This document shows, piece after piece, positions 7,985 to 18,273 of a stretch of 64,000 nucleotides of DNA (its first letter is position 1; each line of letters opens with the position of its first letter). Under the pieces are notes generated by a model that saw nothing but the letters and a program-made list of their open reading frames with translations, was not told where the DNA came from and did not search any database. The DNA comes from Sphingobacterium puteale. Its GTDB lineage: Bacteria > Bacteroidota > Bacteroidia > Sphingobacteriales > Sphingobacteriaceae. The stretch covers positions 79,619-143,618 of the forward strand of contig NZ_RBWS01000023.1 of assembly GCF_003627955.1 (NCBI RefSeq), written 5' to 3'. A program made the translations under genes and the position numbers.

Positions 7985-10900
7985 TTGAACAGATTTACCC
8001 GAATTGCATTCAGAACAATATTGTGGATTATTGGAGTAATAATTGCGCTGATTATTCTAGTTGTATTTTTGATCCGGATACCCGCCGTTCAAAACTATAT
8101 TGCCGGAAAAGTAACGCATTATGTCGAAGGGAAAATAGGCACTCCGGTTAAAATCGGTTACATCAATATTGATTTTCCGAAAAAGTTAGTCTTACAAGAT
8201 ATCTATATGGAAGATCAGAGCAAGGACACTCTCGTTGCCGGAAAAAGCATCGCTGTGGACATCAACATGCTCAAGCTTCTGAAAAACACCGTAGAAATCC
8301 AAAGTATCGAAGCGGAAGGGATCACTACAAAAATTCGACGAACACTGCCTGACAGTTCCTTTAATTTTGATTATATCGTCAAAGCATTTGCCTCCGAAAA
8401 GGAAAGTAAACCTACCGCAGATACCACTTCTGCCCTCGTTTTTAATCTGGACAAGGTAAAGCTTGATAAATCTCATATCGTTTATGCTGACGATGTTATC
8501 GGAACGAGCGCTGATGTGTATCTGGGCACGCTAAATACCAATATTAAAAAATTTGACCTGACCAAAAATATGGCCTTCAACCTACCGAAGGTAAAAATAG
8601 AAGGATTGAATGCGACCGTAAAACAATGGAAGCCGGCCGTTGACGGTTCAGCTCCATCGGTCGAAGATTTTGGGATTACGGACAAGACAGCAAAAACAAC
8701 GACGCTCCTTCCGGATGTGGGAATACAGATCGCCGAGCTGACTAATATCCTGGTTCGGTATGAGGATGAATCCAGTGCTCTGAAAACCAAGTTTAATATA
8801 AAGAATCTTCGGGCAGATATCAACAAGATTGATTTAAACAAAGAAATTGTCGATCTCCAGACCATCCAACTTGATGGTGCCGATAATGACGTGCTCTTTG
8901 GAAAGGTTGCAAAGAAAATTCCGCCCAAAGGCGACACGACAGCCGATACCACAAAAATTAAGTGGGTTGTCTCTGCCAAGGATATCAGCATCAATAATAC
9001 AAGTCTGGCCTACAGAGATGACAATCAGGCACGCATGAAAGGCTTTGATTACTTCAATATTAAAATTCCGGGGATAAAAACAAATCTAACCGACTTATAT
9101 TATAGTGCGGACTCCATTAGTGGGTCACTGAATGAGCTGACGGCATCCGATCACTCAGGCTTGGTTATTAAACAGCTCAAAGGTGACTTCAAGTATACAA
9201 ATACAGGGGCAGAAATTAAAAACCTCTATGCGGAAACACCACGTACACTGATTCGGAATTACTTCAAAGTAACCTACCCATCTCTGGATATCATTACCAA
9301 AAAACCAGAACTGATCTATGTGAATGCGACGCTTAAAAAGAGTCATGTCGATATGCGCGACATTTATTACTTTGCTCCTTTCCTCGATACGATGCAGGTC
9401 ATGAAACCTTTGATGGATAAAAAGTTTAATATTGATGGACGCGTGATAGGCAAGTTAAACGACCTCAATATTCCCAATATTGATTTCCAGACGCTATCCA
9501 ATACGCGGATAATCGCCAGTATGCGACTGAAAGGACTGCCAAATGTGGATAAAATGTCCATTGACCTGAATCTGAAAAAATTAACCACAGGACGTTCCGA
9601 TATTGAAAAACTCGTTGCAAAATCCATGCTGCCGGCCAATATCGAACTGCCGAATACGATCGGACTAACAGGTACCTTTAAAGGCGGTATGACGGCTTTT
9701 GACACCAATCTTTCATTGGTAACCGAAAAAGGAACAGCAAAATTTGACGGTAAAGTCAGCATGGCAAACAGAGATACCAGTTACGATGCTCTTGTTAGTA
9801 TCCGCGATTTTGATATTGGGAAGATCATGAAAATGGACAGTACCTTAGGTATACTTTCCTTTGAAGGAAAAATAAAAGGACATGGCACGGATCTCAGGAA
9901 ACTTGTCGCCAATTTCGATGGTAAAGTAAACCGCATGGATGCCATGGGTTATCGGTATCAGAATATCGATATGAATCTCATTGCAGATAAAGGTGACATC
10001 AAAGCATCGGTCGTGAGCCCCGACCCCAATATTAAGCTGAAACTGGATGCCACGGCCAATATGAAATCCAAGTATCCACAGGTAGATTTTGAATTGATGG
10101 TGGATACCATCAACCTCAAAAACCTGAAGCTAATGGCGGACGATTTCAAATACCACGGTAAGATGGTCGGTCATTTTACTTCCGCTGATCCAAACTTTCT
10201 CAATGGGGAGGCACATATCACCAACTCGTCCATTGCCTACAACGATGCCTATTACTCCTTGGACAGTATTTCCCTGATTGCAAAATCGGATACATCCAGA
10301 AATTTGTTGCTTCTTAAATCTGCTTTTTTCAATGCCCACTTGGTTGGGAAATATAAGATTCTAGAGCTACAAAATGCTATTCAAGATATTTTGCAAGTTT
10401 ATTATCAACCTGGAAAACCGGTGAAGGTACCCCCCTATGAACCACAGAATATCGAGTTTTCAGCGCAGCTGACCCGTACCAAATTTGTACAGGATTTTGT
10501 CCCGGAATTGACAGAAATGAAAGATATCACCCTAGATGGAATGTTCAATAGTGCCACGAAAACCATATTGGCCAAACTGGATGCCCCTAAAATAATCTAT
10601 AACGGAACAGAAATAAATAACGTTACCTTGGATATCAATACCTTGGATAGCACCCTTTATTATTCTGCTTTGATCAATAAGATCAAGGTCAGTAATATTG
10701 AACTAGTCAATACCGTGTTTAGTGGTAAGGTCATCCAGAATAATCTGGATTTCGGGTTATGGATCAAAGACAAGAAAGAGAAGGAACAATATCATTTAGG
10801 TGCCAATATGCGCGTGGACAATGGGGCCTTTGTCTTTAGTCTACTACAGGACGGACTCATGCTGAACTACGACAAATGGACCGTAAATCCGTCCAACGTG

Positions 10901-13270
10901 CTCAAATTTGGAAGTACGGGGATTCAGGCAAAAGACTTTGTCCTGAGCAACAAGGGGCAAGAATTGAGTATCACTTCGCAGGACAGCGTTTTGAATTCGC
11001 CTGTCAATATTTCCTTCAATAATTTCCGTATTGAGACTATAAGTAAAATGCTCGAAAGCGATATTATGGATCTGGGCGGTGGCATCAATGGGCAGGCTAC
11101 TATATCACGACTGGAAAGTAATCCTGTATTTGTTTCGGATCTGGTCATCGATAAATTCTATGTTGGGAAAGATACCGTTGGAAATGTGAACATCAAAGTC
11201 AATAATGAAAAAGAAAACACCTATAATGCAAACATCAGTATCAGCGAAAATGGCAACAACGTGGTGTTAAGTGGGGATTTTATCAGTCCACCGAAAGGAG
11301 AATCGAGTCTGGATTTCACCTTGGATATTAAGCCATTGACCATGCAGACTGTGCAAGCATTTAGTTTGGGCTATCTGAAGGAGTCAAAAGGAAACCTCGA
11401 AGGTCAATTAAAAATAACAGGCTCCCCTTCCAAGCCGCTTATAGATGGCGATGTCAAGTTTAAAGATGCCCAATTTAATATCGCGATGTTAAATGCTCTT
11501 TTCAAAGCAAAAGATGAAACTATACATTTTGGTAATAACGGAATCACTTTTCCTAAATTTGCATTGGAAGACAAAAAAGGAAATATTGCTAAGGTGACGG
11601 GGTCGATCGATACAAAAACCTATACTGATTTTGATTTTAATCTCAATGTCAATACCAACAATTTTGAGGTGCTCAACTCTACCCAGACAGACAACGACAT
11701 GTTCTATGGTAAGATGTACCTAACCTCCAATCTACGGATCAGAGGAAACCTAGATAAGCCTGTTGTCGATGGAACAATCAAAGTACTTGACGAAACTGAC
11801 TTCACCTTTGTCATGCCAAATGAAAACCCCGGGATGGCTGACCGCAAAGGGGTGGTCGAATTTGTTGATAAGAGTGATACAACCCGTGCGAATGTATTTG
11901 CCAAGTTGGATTCGATGACCGTTACCAGATTGACAGGAATGGATGTAGACCTCAACCTGCAGACAGACAAAGAGGCTAAATTTAAAATTCTTCTGGATGC
12001 AGGCTCCCAGGATGCTCTTAATATTCAGGGTCAGGCTGAATTAAATGCCGGTATAGATGCCAGCAGCAAAATTACTTTGTCCGGAACATTTACTGTAGAC
12101 AAAGGGAGTTACTCGTTTAGTTTTGGTCCCGTGAAAAAAGATTTTACCTTCCAAAAAGGAAGTACCATCACCTGGAATGGAGACCCCTTGGATGCACGAC
12201 TGAATATCACAGCAGCATATACGACCAAAGCGCCTACGTTGGAATTAGTCGCGACGCAATTGGGTTCGGAAAACGCAAATTTGTATAAACAACGTGTACC
12301 ATTCAACGTGTTGCTAAAAATTACGGATAAGCTCTTCCAGCCGCAATTGGGTTTTGACATTGATTTGGATGAGAACAACTCTATTGTATCCCAAGACGTG
12401 GTCAGTAAAGTAAACAATGCATTGACTACCCTCCGCGAAAACCCCTCAGAACTTAATAAGCAGGTATTCTCACTCATTGTATTGGGAAGATTTATGTCGA
12501 CTAATCCATTTGAAAGTTTATCCGGAGGCGGCGGCACAGAAGCGATTGTCAGAAACAGCATCAGTTCGTTTTTGAGTGGACAGTTAAATCGTTTGGCTTC
12601 AGAATTAATTACGGGTGTAGAATTGGATTTCAACTTGACTTCTGAAGAAGATTATACTACCGGGGCTGGGCAGACAAGGACAGATCTGAATATCGGCGTC
12701 TCAAAAATGCTCCTCAATGACCGGCTGAAAATTACGATAGGTTCCAATTTTGAAGTTGAAGGCAATACCCGTCCTGGCGAAGCGTCCAATAATATCGCTG
12801 GCGATATTCAATTGGATTACCAACTTTCACAAGATGGCCGCTATTTTGCCCGTATGTATCGCAAAAACCAATATCAAGTAACCCTTCAAGGGCAATATGT
12901 GGAAACAGGTATCGGATTCATTATTAATATGGATTATAATAAGTTTAAAGAGATATGGATGAGTTCAAAAAAACTCAAAGAATACTATGATACCGACAGC
13001 AAAGGGTTTAGGAAACGCTTTAATGTGGAGCGGATGGAAACCGACTCGGTCTATCGGGACAGTGTACGTACAGTGATTAGAGACAGTTTGATGCTCCATA
13101 GTCCAGCATATCGAAAACGTATTGAAGAACGCGAAAAAGAAAAACGTAAACAAGAATTGGACTCAAGCAAGAATGCGCCAAAAAATCCGGGTCCAAAAAC
13201 AAAATTAGATACGATCAGAACGACTGCGATTAAAAATGAAGATGAGGAAAGGAGTTATCATGCGAGCTAA
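7985..13270 (+). CDS. tamB: Translocation/assembly module protein TamB
   Basis: This is a 1761-residue AsmA/TamB-like protein. An N-terminal inner-membrane anchor (about residues 8-30) is followed by a very long periplasmic beta-rich region of repeated DUF-type strands. The conserved TamB C-terminal domain lies at about 1230-1640. It is thought to span the periplasm as a hydrophobic groove that helps insert outer-membrane proteins or carry lipids. It is longer than E. coli TamB, largely through a charged C-terminal tail (about 1650-1761, rich in Lys, Glu and Arg). The start is an unusual TTG: an in-frame stop lies at 7961-7963, no ATG precedes the anchor, and the TTG gives a proper anchor. 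It overlaps tamL by 11 bases. Confidence 0.92.
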   Translation: MNRFTRIAFRTILWIIGVIIALIILVVFLIRIPAVQNYIAGKVTHYVEGKIGTPVKIGYINIDFPKKLVLQDIYMEDQSKDTLVAGKSIAVDINMLKLLKNTVEIQSIEAEGITTKIRRTLPDSSFNFDYIVKAFASEKESKPTADTTSALVFNLDKVKLDKSHIVYADDVIGTSADVYLGTLNTNIKKFDLTKNMAFNLPKVKIEGLNATVKQWKPAVDGSAPSVEDFGITDKTAKTTTLLPDVGIQIAELTNILVRYEDESSALKTKFNIKNLRADINKIDLNKEIVDLQTIQLDGADNDVLFGKVAKKIPPKGDTTADTTKIKWVVSAKDISINNTSLAYRDDNQARMKGFDYFNIKIPGIKTNLTDLYYSADSISGSLNELTASDHSGLVIKQLKGDFKYTNTGAEIKNLYAETPRTLIRNYFKVTYPSLDIITKKPELIYVNATLKKSHVDMRDIYYFAPFLDTMQVMKPLMDKKFNIDGRVIGKLNDLNIPNIDFQTLSNTRIIASMRLKGLPNVDKMSIDLNLKKLTTGRSDIEKLVAKSMLPANIELPNTIGLTGTFKGGMTAFDTNLSLVTEKGTAKFDGKVSMANRDTSYDALVSIRDFDIGKIMKMDSTLGILSFEGKIKGHGTDLRKLVANFDGKVNRMDAMGYRYQNIDMNLIADKGDIKASVVSPDPNIKLKLDATANMKSKYPQVDFELMVDTINLKNLKLMADDFKYHGKMVGHFTSADPNFLNGEAHITNSSIAYNDAYYSLDSISLIAKSDTSRNLLLLKSAFFNAHLVGKYKILELQNAIQDILQVYYQPGKPVKVPPYEPQNIEFSAQLTRTKFVQDFVPELTEMKDITLDGMFNSATKTILAKLDAPKIIYNGTEINNVTLDINTLDSTLYYSALINKIKVSNIELVNTVFSGKVIQNNLDFGLWIKDKKEKEQYHLGANMRVDNGAFVFSLLQDGLMLNYDKWTVNPSNVLKFGSTGIQAKDFVLSNKGQELSITSQDSVLNSPVNISFNNFRIETISKMLESDIMDLGGGINGQATISRLESNPVFVSDLVIDKFYVGKDTVGNVNIKVNNEKENTYNANISISENGNNVVLSGDFISPPKGESSLDFTLDIKPLTMQTVQAFSLGYLKESKGNLEGQLKITGSPSKPLIDGDVKFKDAQFNIAMLNALFKAKDETIHFGNNGITFPKFALEDKKGNIAKVTGSIDTKTYTDFDFNLNVNTNNFEVLNSTQTDNDMFYGKMYLTSNLRIRGNLDKPVVDGTIKVLDETDFTFVMPNENPGMADRKGVVEFVDKSDTTRANVFAKLDSMTVTRLTGMDVDLNLQTDKEAKFKILLDAGSQDALNIQGQAELNAGIDASSKITLSGTFTVDKGSYSFSFGPVKKDFTFQKGSTITWNGDPLDARLNITAAYTTKAPTLELVATQLGSENANLYKQRVPFNVLLKITDKLFQPQLGFDIDLDENNSIVSQDVVSKVNNALTTLRENPSELNKQVFSLIVLGRFMSTNPFESLSGGGGTEAIVRNSISSFLSGQLNRLASELITGVELDFNLTSEEDYTTGAGQTRTDLNIGVSKMLLNDRLKITIGSNFEVEGNTRPGEASNNIAGDIQLDYQLSQDGRYFARMYRKNQYQVTLQGQYVETGIGFIINMDYNKFKEIWMSSKKLKEYYDTDSKGFRKRFNVERMETDSVYRDSVRTVIRDSLMLHSPAYRKRIEEREKEKRKQELDSSKNAPKNPGPKTKLDTIRTTAIKNEDEERSYHAS

Positions 13271-15566
13271 GCTGAAATTTGCTATCGGAATATTGACACT
13301 GACTACGATCATAGCATCCTGCTCTTCTACCAAGAATTTGAAAGAAGGGGAAAGCCTGTATGTCAAAGGTAATGTCATTATAGATTCAGACACCATTTCA
13401 AAAGAGAACAAGGAAAAACTTTCGACCTATCTCCAGTCGTCCTTGATGCCCAAACCCAATAAACGTCTGGCAGGTGTCCCATTTAAGCTATATTTTAACA
13501 ATATGGCCGGTGATTCCGCCAACAAAAACATGATCAAAAGATTCTTCAAGAAAATTGGAGAAGAACCCGTTCTGTTGAGCGATGTCAACCGTGAGTACAA
13601 TGAAAATCTCCTACGTAACCGCATGGAAAACATTGGCTTTTTCAATGCCGAGGTTAAATCAGACACCTTGGTTGAAGAGAAAAAGGCAACTATCAATTAT
13701 ACGGCTAAACCGAATCTGATCTATAGGATACAATCGGTCAAGTTTGACATGGATAGCACAAGCCAATTGGGACGGGATATTCTTTCATCTTCAGACAAAA
13801 GCTTACTCCAGATAGGGAAAAATTACAGTCTTGATGTTATCTTGAATGAGCGTGACCGTATTGACAATGACCTTAAGAACAAGGGCTACTACTATTTTAG
13901 TCCGGATTATATTTTGGTGGAAGTCGATAGCTCACATCGAAATAATCGGGTAGACATGTATGTGACCGTAAAAAAGGAAACACCTGCCCAAGCGAAGATC
14001 CCGTCTAAAATCAATAAGATCTATATTTTCCCGAACTACACAGAGACCAGTTCGGGCTACCAAAGATCAACGCGCAATGCCGAACTCTTTGACAGCAGTT
14101 ACTATTTTATTGATCGAAGGCGTACCTTTCGGAAGCCGGTCATTGCCAATCATATTTTCTTTAAACCGGGGGATGTCTATAACCGTACGGCGCACAACCA
14201 AACAATCAGTCATTTGGTCAGTCTAAATAGCTGGAAATTTGTGAAGAACAATTTTGTCGATAGCAAGGAAGTCCCCAATGCACTGGATGTCTACTACTAT
14301 CTGACACCGTTGCCAAAAAAATCGTTGCGGGTAGAGCTTTTAGGAAAAATGGCTTCAGTCTACAACGGTACAGAGGTAAACGTCAACTGGACATTGCGCA
14401 ATGCATTTAAAGGCGCTGAGCAATTGAGCTTTAACGTCTTTGGCGGATATGAAACACAGACCGGGGGAAATGCGGATCTAAATTCCAGTTATTACCGCTA
14501 CGGAATGGAAGCTACAGTAACTTTTCCGAGGATACTCTCTCCCTTCGGGCATATCAATCCCTCGCGTCGCTTTATTCCCAAAACCTATGTGAAAGGCCGA
14601 TACGAATTCTTGAACCGTCGCAAGGCTTATACCCTCAATTCCATTGCATTGGACTATGGTTACATCTGGCAGGAATCGGAAGAAAAGCAGCATGATTTGG
14701 CTTTACTGGAAATTACCTATGTACAGCCGAAAGGCATTTCGGAGAATTACCAAAAGCAAATGGATACGATCCCTGCTTTGCGGCATGCGATCGATCCCCA
14801 GTTTACGATCGGACCAAATTACAACTTCACGTTCCAGAATACGATGAAGCAACATTTGAAGAATACGTTCTATTTCAAAGGAAATTTAGACCTGTCGGGC
14901 AATATCCTCGGTCTGATCAAGGGAGCGGATTTTAATAAAGGCAAAACCTTCAAGTTATTTGACGCATACTTCTCTCAGTATATCAAAATAAGCGGTGACG
15001 GAAGACATTATCTTAAATTATCGGAGAATTCACAACTAGCTTCAAGGGTGAGCCTCGGTTTGAGTTATTCCTATGGGAACTCGCGCTCCCTACCTTATTT
15101 GAAACAATATTATGTCGGCGGTCCAAACAGCATCCGTGCCTTCGGCGCCCGCGCTATTGGTCCGGGAACCCTTGCTCCGGAAAAACTGAGCAATGGCCTG
15201 TTTTATGCTGATCAAACCGGTGACATCAAATTGGAATTGAATACCGAATACCGCGCTAAGCTGGCCGGTTTTGTACATTGGGCAGCATTTATTGATGCTG
15301 GTAACGTCTGGTTGCAACGTGAGGATGTCAACAAACCCGGAGCCAAGTTCAGTAAAAACTTTCTAAATGAACTTGCCGTGGGCGGTGGCGCCGGCCTACG
15401 TTTTGACTTTACTTTCCTGATTGTCCGGACGGATTTTTCGATTCCCTTCCGAATCCCTTACTTACCAAAAGGAGAACGTTGGGTGTTTAAAGATATAGAT
15501 TTTGGCAGTTCGAAGTGGCGAAAAGATAACCTGATGTTCAATTTGGCTATTGGATATCCGTTCTAG
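13260..15566 (+). CDS. tamL: TamL, lipoprotein TamA-type BamA-family outer-membrane protein
   Basis: This 768-residue Omp85-family protein has a lipoprotein signal (lipobox IASC, Cys21), POTRA-type domains at about 40-260 and a C-terminal 16-strand barrel at about 380-768 that ends in an aromatic residue (IGYPF). The barrel carries the GGPNSIRAFGARAIGPG block (about 620), the family's RGF-type loop. Lipidated TamA variants paired with TamB are typical of Bacteroidota and have been called TamL. The frame opens at 13236, but the ATG at 13260 is preceded by AGGAAAGGAG and yields the lipoprotein signal. The start lies inside the tamB end, so translation is probably coupled. Confidence 0.9.
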   Translation: MRAKLKFAIGILTLTTIIASCSSTKNLKEGESLYVKGNVIIDSDTISKENKEKLSTYLQSSLMPKPNKRLAGVPFKLYFNNMAGDSANKNMIKRFFKKIGEEPVLLSDVNREYNENLLRNRMENIGFFNAEVKSDTLVEEKKATINYTAKPNLIYRIQSVKFDMDSTSQLGRDILSSSDKSLLQIGKNYSLDVILNERDRIDNDLKNKGYYYFSPDYILVEVDSSHRNNRVDMYVTVKKETPAQAKIPSKINKIYIFPNYTETSSGYQRSTRNAELFDSSYYFIDRRRTFRKPVIANHIFFKPGDVYNRTAHNQTISHLVSLNSWKFVKNNFVDSKEVPNALDVYYYLTPLPKKSLRVELLGKMASVYNGTEVNVNWTLRNAFKGAEQLSFNVFGGYETQTGGNADLNSSYYRYGMEATVTFPRILSPFGHINPSRRFIPKTYVKGRYEFLNRRKAYTLNSIALDYGYIWQESEEKQHDLALLEITYVQPKGISENYQKQMDTIPALRHAIDPQFTIGPNYNFTFQNTMKQHLKNTFYFKGNLDLSGNILGLIKGADFNKGKTFKLFDAYFSQYIKISGDGRHYLKLSENSQLASRVSLGLSYSYGNSRSLPYLKQYYVGGPNSIRAFGARAIGPGTLAPEKLSNGLFYADQTGDIKLELNTEYRAKLAGFVHWAAFIDAGNVWLQREDVNKPGAKFSKNFLNELAVGGGAGLRFDFTFLIVRTDFSIPFRIPYLPKGERWVFKDIDFGSSKWRKDNLMFNLAIGYPF

Positions 15567-15627
15567 ACTCTCTCGCCATGAAATGCAGTTCAAAAGTTGA
15601 ACAGCATTAAAATAATAATCAAACTAA

Positions 15628-15662
15628 TGAGCCCGATAAAAAAGTCGGGCTCAGTCTTTTTT
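15628..15662 (+). terminator. Terminator of the tamB-tamL operon
   Basis: A 9-bp stem TGAGCCCGA / TCGGGCTCA (15628-15636 and 15645-15653) is followed by GTCTTTTTT. A second, weaker hairpin with AACGC/GCGTT outer arms lies at 15717-15743. Confidence 0.8.
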
Positions 15663-15835
15663 AGATTGACTTATATTTTCTCTCGTGCATGTCTAACCTG
15701 ATAGACGGCCACAAAAAACGCCCACCTTATAAGATGGAGCGTTTCTGATCTTCAGCTTCAATAACTTTATCTTTCAAAACAAATAAAAGGATATCGTACA
15801 TATTCTTTATGAAGAACAATTAAAATTCAAAGATT

Positions 15836-16306
15836 ATGAAATCAAACATCATGAAGATTTGTGGATTATTGGGAATTGTATTAATCACAATAGCCACAAG
15901 CCACAGTGCATTCGCGCAATCCAAGGTCGACAACGCGCTGAATATGGCCGATGGAGCTGCGGAAACGGTAAACAAAGCCGGTAAAACCCTGAAAACAATT
16001 GGCGGTCTATTTAAGAAAAAAGACAAAAAGGAAGCTGAAAGCACTATGGCTCCAGCAACAACTATACATGTCGTAGGATTAGCATCCTATGATGATGTTG
16101 ACAAATTTAAGGACAACATAGTTTCCTGCAAAGGTGTAAAAAACGCAAACCTAAAATTTAAAAAAGACAAGTCAACTATCCAAGTTGCCCACGCAGGAAC
16201 TACAGAAGAATTCTTTGAAAATTTAAAGAAAACAGGCAGTTTACAGGGTAAAAACATCCTGTCTCTGGAAGAGGGAACCATCGAGATTGAAGTTCCGGCA
16301 AAATAA
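15836..16306 (+). CDS. Small secreted protein of unknown function
   Basis: This 156-residue protein has a type I signal peptide cleaved after AFA (residue 27). A helical linker rich in Ala and Lys (28-70) follows, then a compact alpha/beta domain (about 78-150). The beta-alpha-beta-beta pattern (IHVVGLASYDDVDKFK, then KNANLKFKK and TIQVAHA) resembles a ferredoxin-like or HMA-like fold, but it lacks the CxxC metal motif; one Cys lies in VSCKGVK. It is likely periplasmic. A near-consensus -7 box (TATCTTTC, 15768-15775) lies upstream. It is flanked by terminators on both sides, so probably monocistronic. I do not recognise the family. Confidence 0.7.
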   Translation: MKSNIMKICGLLGIVLITIATSHSAFAQSKVDNALNMADGAAETVNKAGKTLKTIGGLFKKKDKKEAESTMAPATTIHVVGLASYDDVDKFKDNIVSCKGVKNANLKFKKDKSTIQVAHAGTTEEFFENLKKTGSLQGKNILSLEEGTIEIEVPAK

Positions 16307-16327
16307 GTATAAGTGCAGACTACTGGT

Positions 16328-16362
16328 GTATTTTGCATGAAGATTTTACACATGCAAAATAC
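16328..16362 (+). terminator. 12-bp hairpin after the small secreted protein gene
   Basis: A perfect inverted repeat GTATTTTGCATG / CATGCAAAATAC with an 11-base loop begins 21 bases after the stop. The T-run is weak (CCCCTTAATC), so termination is likely but not certain. The rest of the 306-base gap to mdh (16307-16612) holds no gene and no clear -7 box. Confidence 0.5.
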
Positions 16363-16612
16363 CCCTTAATCAAGACTCTTGTAATAACAAGCATAGCAAA
16401 CAGCAAAATCCGCCCAGGCCCTTCTATTATCTTTCCAAAATCAAGTTATTCCAGTGAAATTGATTGATTTACTGATAATAATTCATTAAATTCAAGCATT
16501 ATTTACTAATCCACATTAATGCTCATGAAATATCCATGCAAAAGAACGGTACAAGCATTCGTGAAAATGGACTGGATATTCCATATGCCCATAATAAACA
16601 AATAATTTACAT

Positions 16613-17551
16613 ATGAAAGTAACTATTGTTGGTGCTGGAGCTGTAGGCGCAACTACAGCAGACAATTTAATCCGTCGAAATGTCGCCGAGGAGATTGTAT
16701 TATTGGATATCAAGGAAGGATTTGCGGAAGGAAAAGCGCAGGATATGGCTCAAACGGCGGCCTTATTGGGATTTGAATCCAAAATCAAAGGTGTAACCAA
16801 TGACTATCTGTCAACTGCGGGCTCCACTGTTGCTGTCATTACTTCTGGCATTCCCCGTAAACCGGGAATGACCCGTGAGGAATTGATCGGAACAAATGCA
16901 AATATCGTCAAATCAGTGGTAGAGAATTTAGTAAAACATTCTCCGGATATCATTATTGTTATTGTATCCAACCCAATGGATACGATGACTTATCTTGCAC
17001 TCAAATCGAGTGGCTTGCCTAAAAATAGGATTATCGGGATGGGAGGAACATTGGATTCTGCACGCTTCAAATATCAATTGAGTGAAAAATTAAATGCTTC
17101 GGCGGCGGATCTCAACGCCATTGTCATTGGTGGCCATGGTGATACCACGATGATCCCGTTAATCAAGCACTCCACGTGGAACAGCATTCCGGTAAGCAAC
17201 TTCCTTACAGCTGAGGAGCAGGAAGAGATCGTCCATAAGACGATGGTCGGTGGGGCCACATTAACGAGTCTGATCGGTACTTCAGCTTGGTATGCCCCCG
17301 GTGCCGCTACCGCTGCCGTCGTGGAAAGCATCGTGCGCGACCAAGGTAAATTATTTACTGCTTCTGTTTACCTAGAAGGGGAATTTGGACAAGAAGATAT
17401 TAATCTAGGTGTTCCGGTTATCATTAACAAAAAAGGATGGGACCGTATTATTCCATTGCAGTTGGATGAGGAGGATAAAGAAAAATTCAGTAAGAGTGCC
17501 GATGCGGTACGTGCCATGAATAACGTATTGAAAGAAATCAATGCATTATAA
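16613..17551 (+). CDS. mdh: Malate dehydrogenase
   Basis: This 312-residue NAD-dependent malate dehydrogenase belongs to the LDH-like (type III) MDH family and interconverts malate and oxaloacetate in the TCA cycle. The Rossmann motif GAGAVGAT is at residues 7-14 and an acidic residue ends the second strand (LLDIKEG), which favours NAD. The coenzyme/substrate loop contains SGIPRKPGMTREEL (Arg before KPGMTR typical of MDH), and the VSNPMDTMTYL segment follows. The catalytic His lies in IGGHGDTTM (about 173-181). It is transcribed alone, with a terminator 25 bases downstream. Confidence 0.96.
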   Translation: MKVTIVGAGAVGATTADNLIRRNVAEEIVLLDIKEGFAEGKAQDMAQTAALLGFESKIKGVTNDYLSTAGSTVAVITSGIPRKPGMTREELIGTNANIVKSVVENLVKHSPDIIIVIVSNPMDTMTYLALKSSGLPKNRIIGMGGTLDSARFKYQLSEKLNASAADLNAIVIGGHGDTTMIPLIKHSTWNSIPVSNFLTAEEQEEIVHKTMVGGATLTSLIGTSAWYAPGAATAAVVESIVRDQGKLFTASVYLEGEFGQEDINLGVPVIINKKGWDRIIPLQLDEEDKEKFSKSADAVRAMNNVLKEINAL

Positions 17552-17575
17552 TTGGTATAAGCAAATGAAAAAAAG

Positions 17576-17606
17576 AGGCTGTTATTTTAAATGACAGCCT
17601 TTTTTG
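17576..17606 (+). terminator. Terminator of mdh
   Basis: The stem AGGCTGT / ACAGCCT (17576-17582 and 17594-17600) is followed by TTTTTG. An A-run precedes the stem. Confidence 0.8.
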
Positions 17607-17704
17607 TAATATTCCGACCGGGCTGCCCACACTCTACAGCCGCCATTAAAAGAATAGATTATTTCTCCCTTATCTTCTATCTGACAGATGACACCCCTAA
17701 ATTT

Positions 17705-17712
17705 TACTTTTG
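17705..17712 (+). promoter_or_regulatory. -7 box of the retropepsin-like gene (TACTTTTG)
   Basis: Exact match to TAnnTTTG, 53 bases before the proposed ATG at 17765. No TTTG is seen at the -33 distance. Confidence 0.5.
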
Positions 17713-17764
17713 AGGTGAAGATAATAAGCCGGCGTCAAAATTTTTTTTAATTAAATTTTTGGCT

Positions 17765-18220
17765 ATGTTTGGGAATATGACAAAAGTACCATTTCAAATC
17801 CTGGATCTTCAAGGGCAAGGAACACATATTCTAGTTGATGTAACACTATACGAACGCAATTTTAAAATGGTGATTGACACAGGAGCATCTAAAACCGTAT
17901 TTGACAAAACCCAAATGGCACATCTTCTGGAAGATCAGTTGCTGCTGGAGCCATCAGAAACCCTTTCAACTGGTCTCGGTACCAATTCCATGGAGAGCTT
18001 TACTATGGAAATCCCCAGCCTGGCGATCGGCACCTGGCGAATCAACAAATTAAAAACTGCAGTATTGGACTTAAGTTCCATTAATTATGCCTACGGGCAA
18101 ATGGAACTTGATCCCGTCATCGGGGTATTGGGGGGTGATATTTTTGCCGACTATGGCGCCGTCATTGATTACGCCAAGCAGACATTACGCTTACGCGACC
18201 GAAAAATCAAGAATAAGTAA
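17765..18220 (+). CDS. Retropepsin-like aspartic protease family protein
   Basis: This 151-residue single-domain aspartyl protease has the active-site motif IDTGAS (Asp38, Thr39, Gly40, Ala41), followed by the psi-loop hydrophobics. The C-terminal conserved half (GVLGGDIFADYGAVIDYAKQTLRL) is typical of bacterial clan AA retropepsin-like proteins. These work as homodimers, and the substrate is unknown. There is no signal peptide or membrane helix, so it is likely cytoplasmic. The frame opens at a TTG (17759), but the ATG two codons later, or the ATG at 17777, is a better start. It converges on the MFS gene with 53 bases between. Confidence 0.85.
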   Translation: MFGNMTKVPFQILDLQGQGTHILVDVTLYERNFKMVIDTGASKTVFDKTQMAHLLEDQLLLEPSETLSTGLGTNSMESFTMEIPSLAIGTWRINKLKTAVLDLSSINYAYGQMELDPVIGVLGGDIFADYGAVIDYAKQTLRLRDRKIKNK

Positions 18221-18273
18221 ACCTCCGGCTTGTACTCCCAAAAATCTAAATCCTCCATACGAACTACTCAATA

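Noticed and set aside
12109..12633. 174-codon minus-strand frame inside tamB
   Set aside because: It is fully antisense to a conserved part of tamB and has no domain; typical shadow frame, as are 8482-8994, 9367-9762 and 59148-59633.
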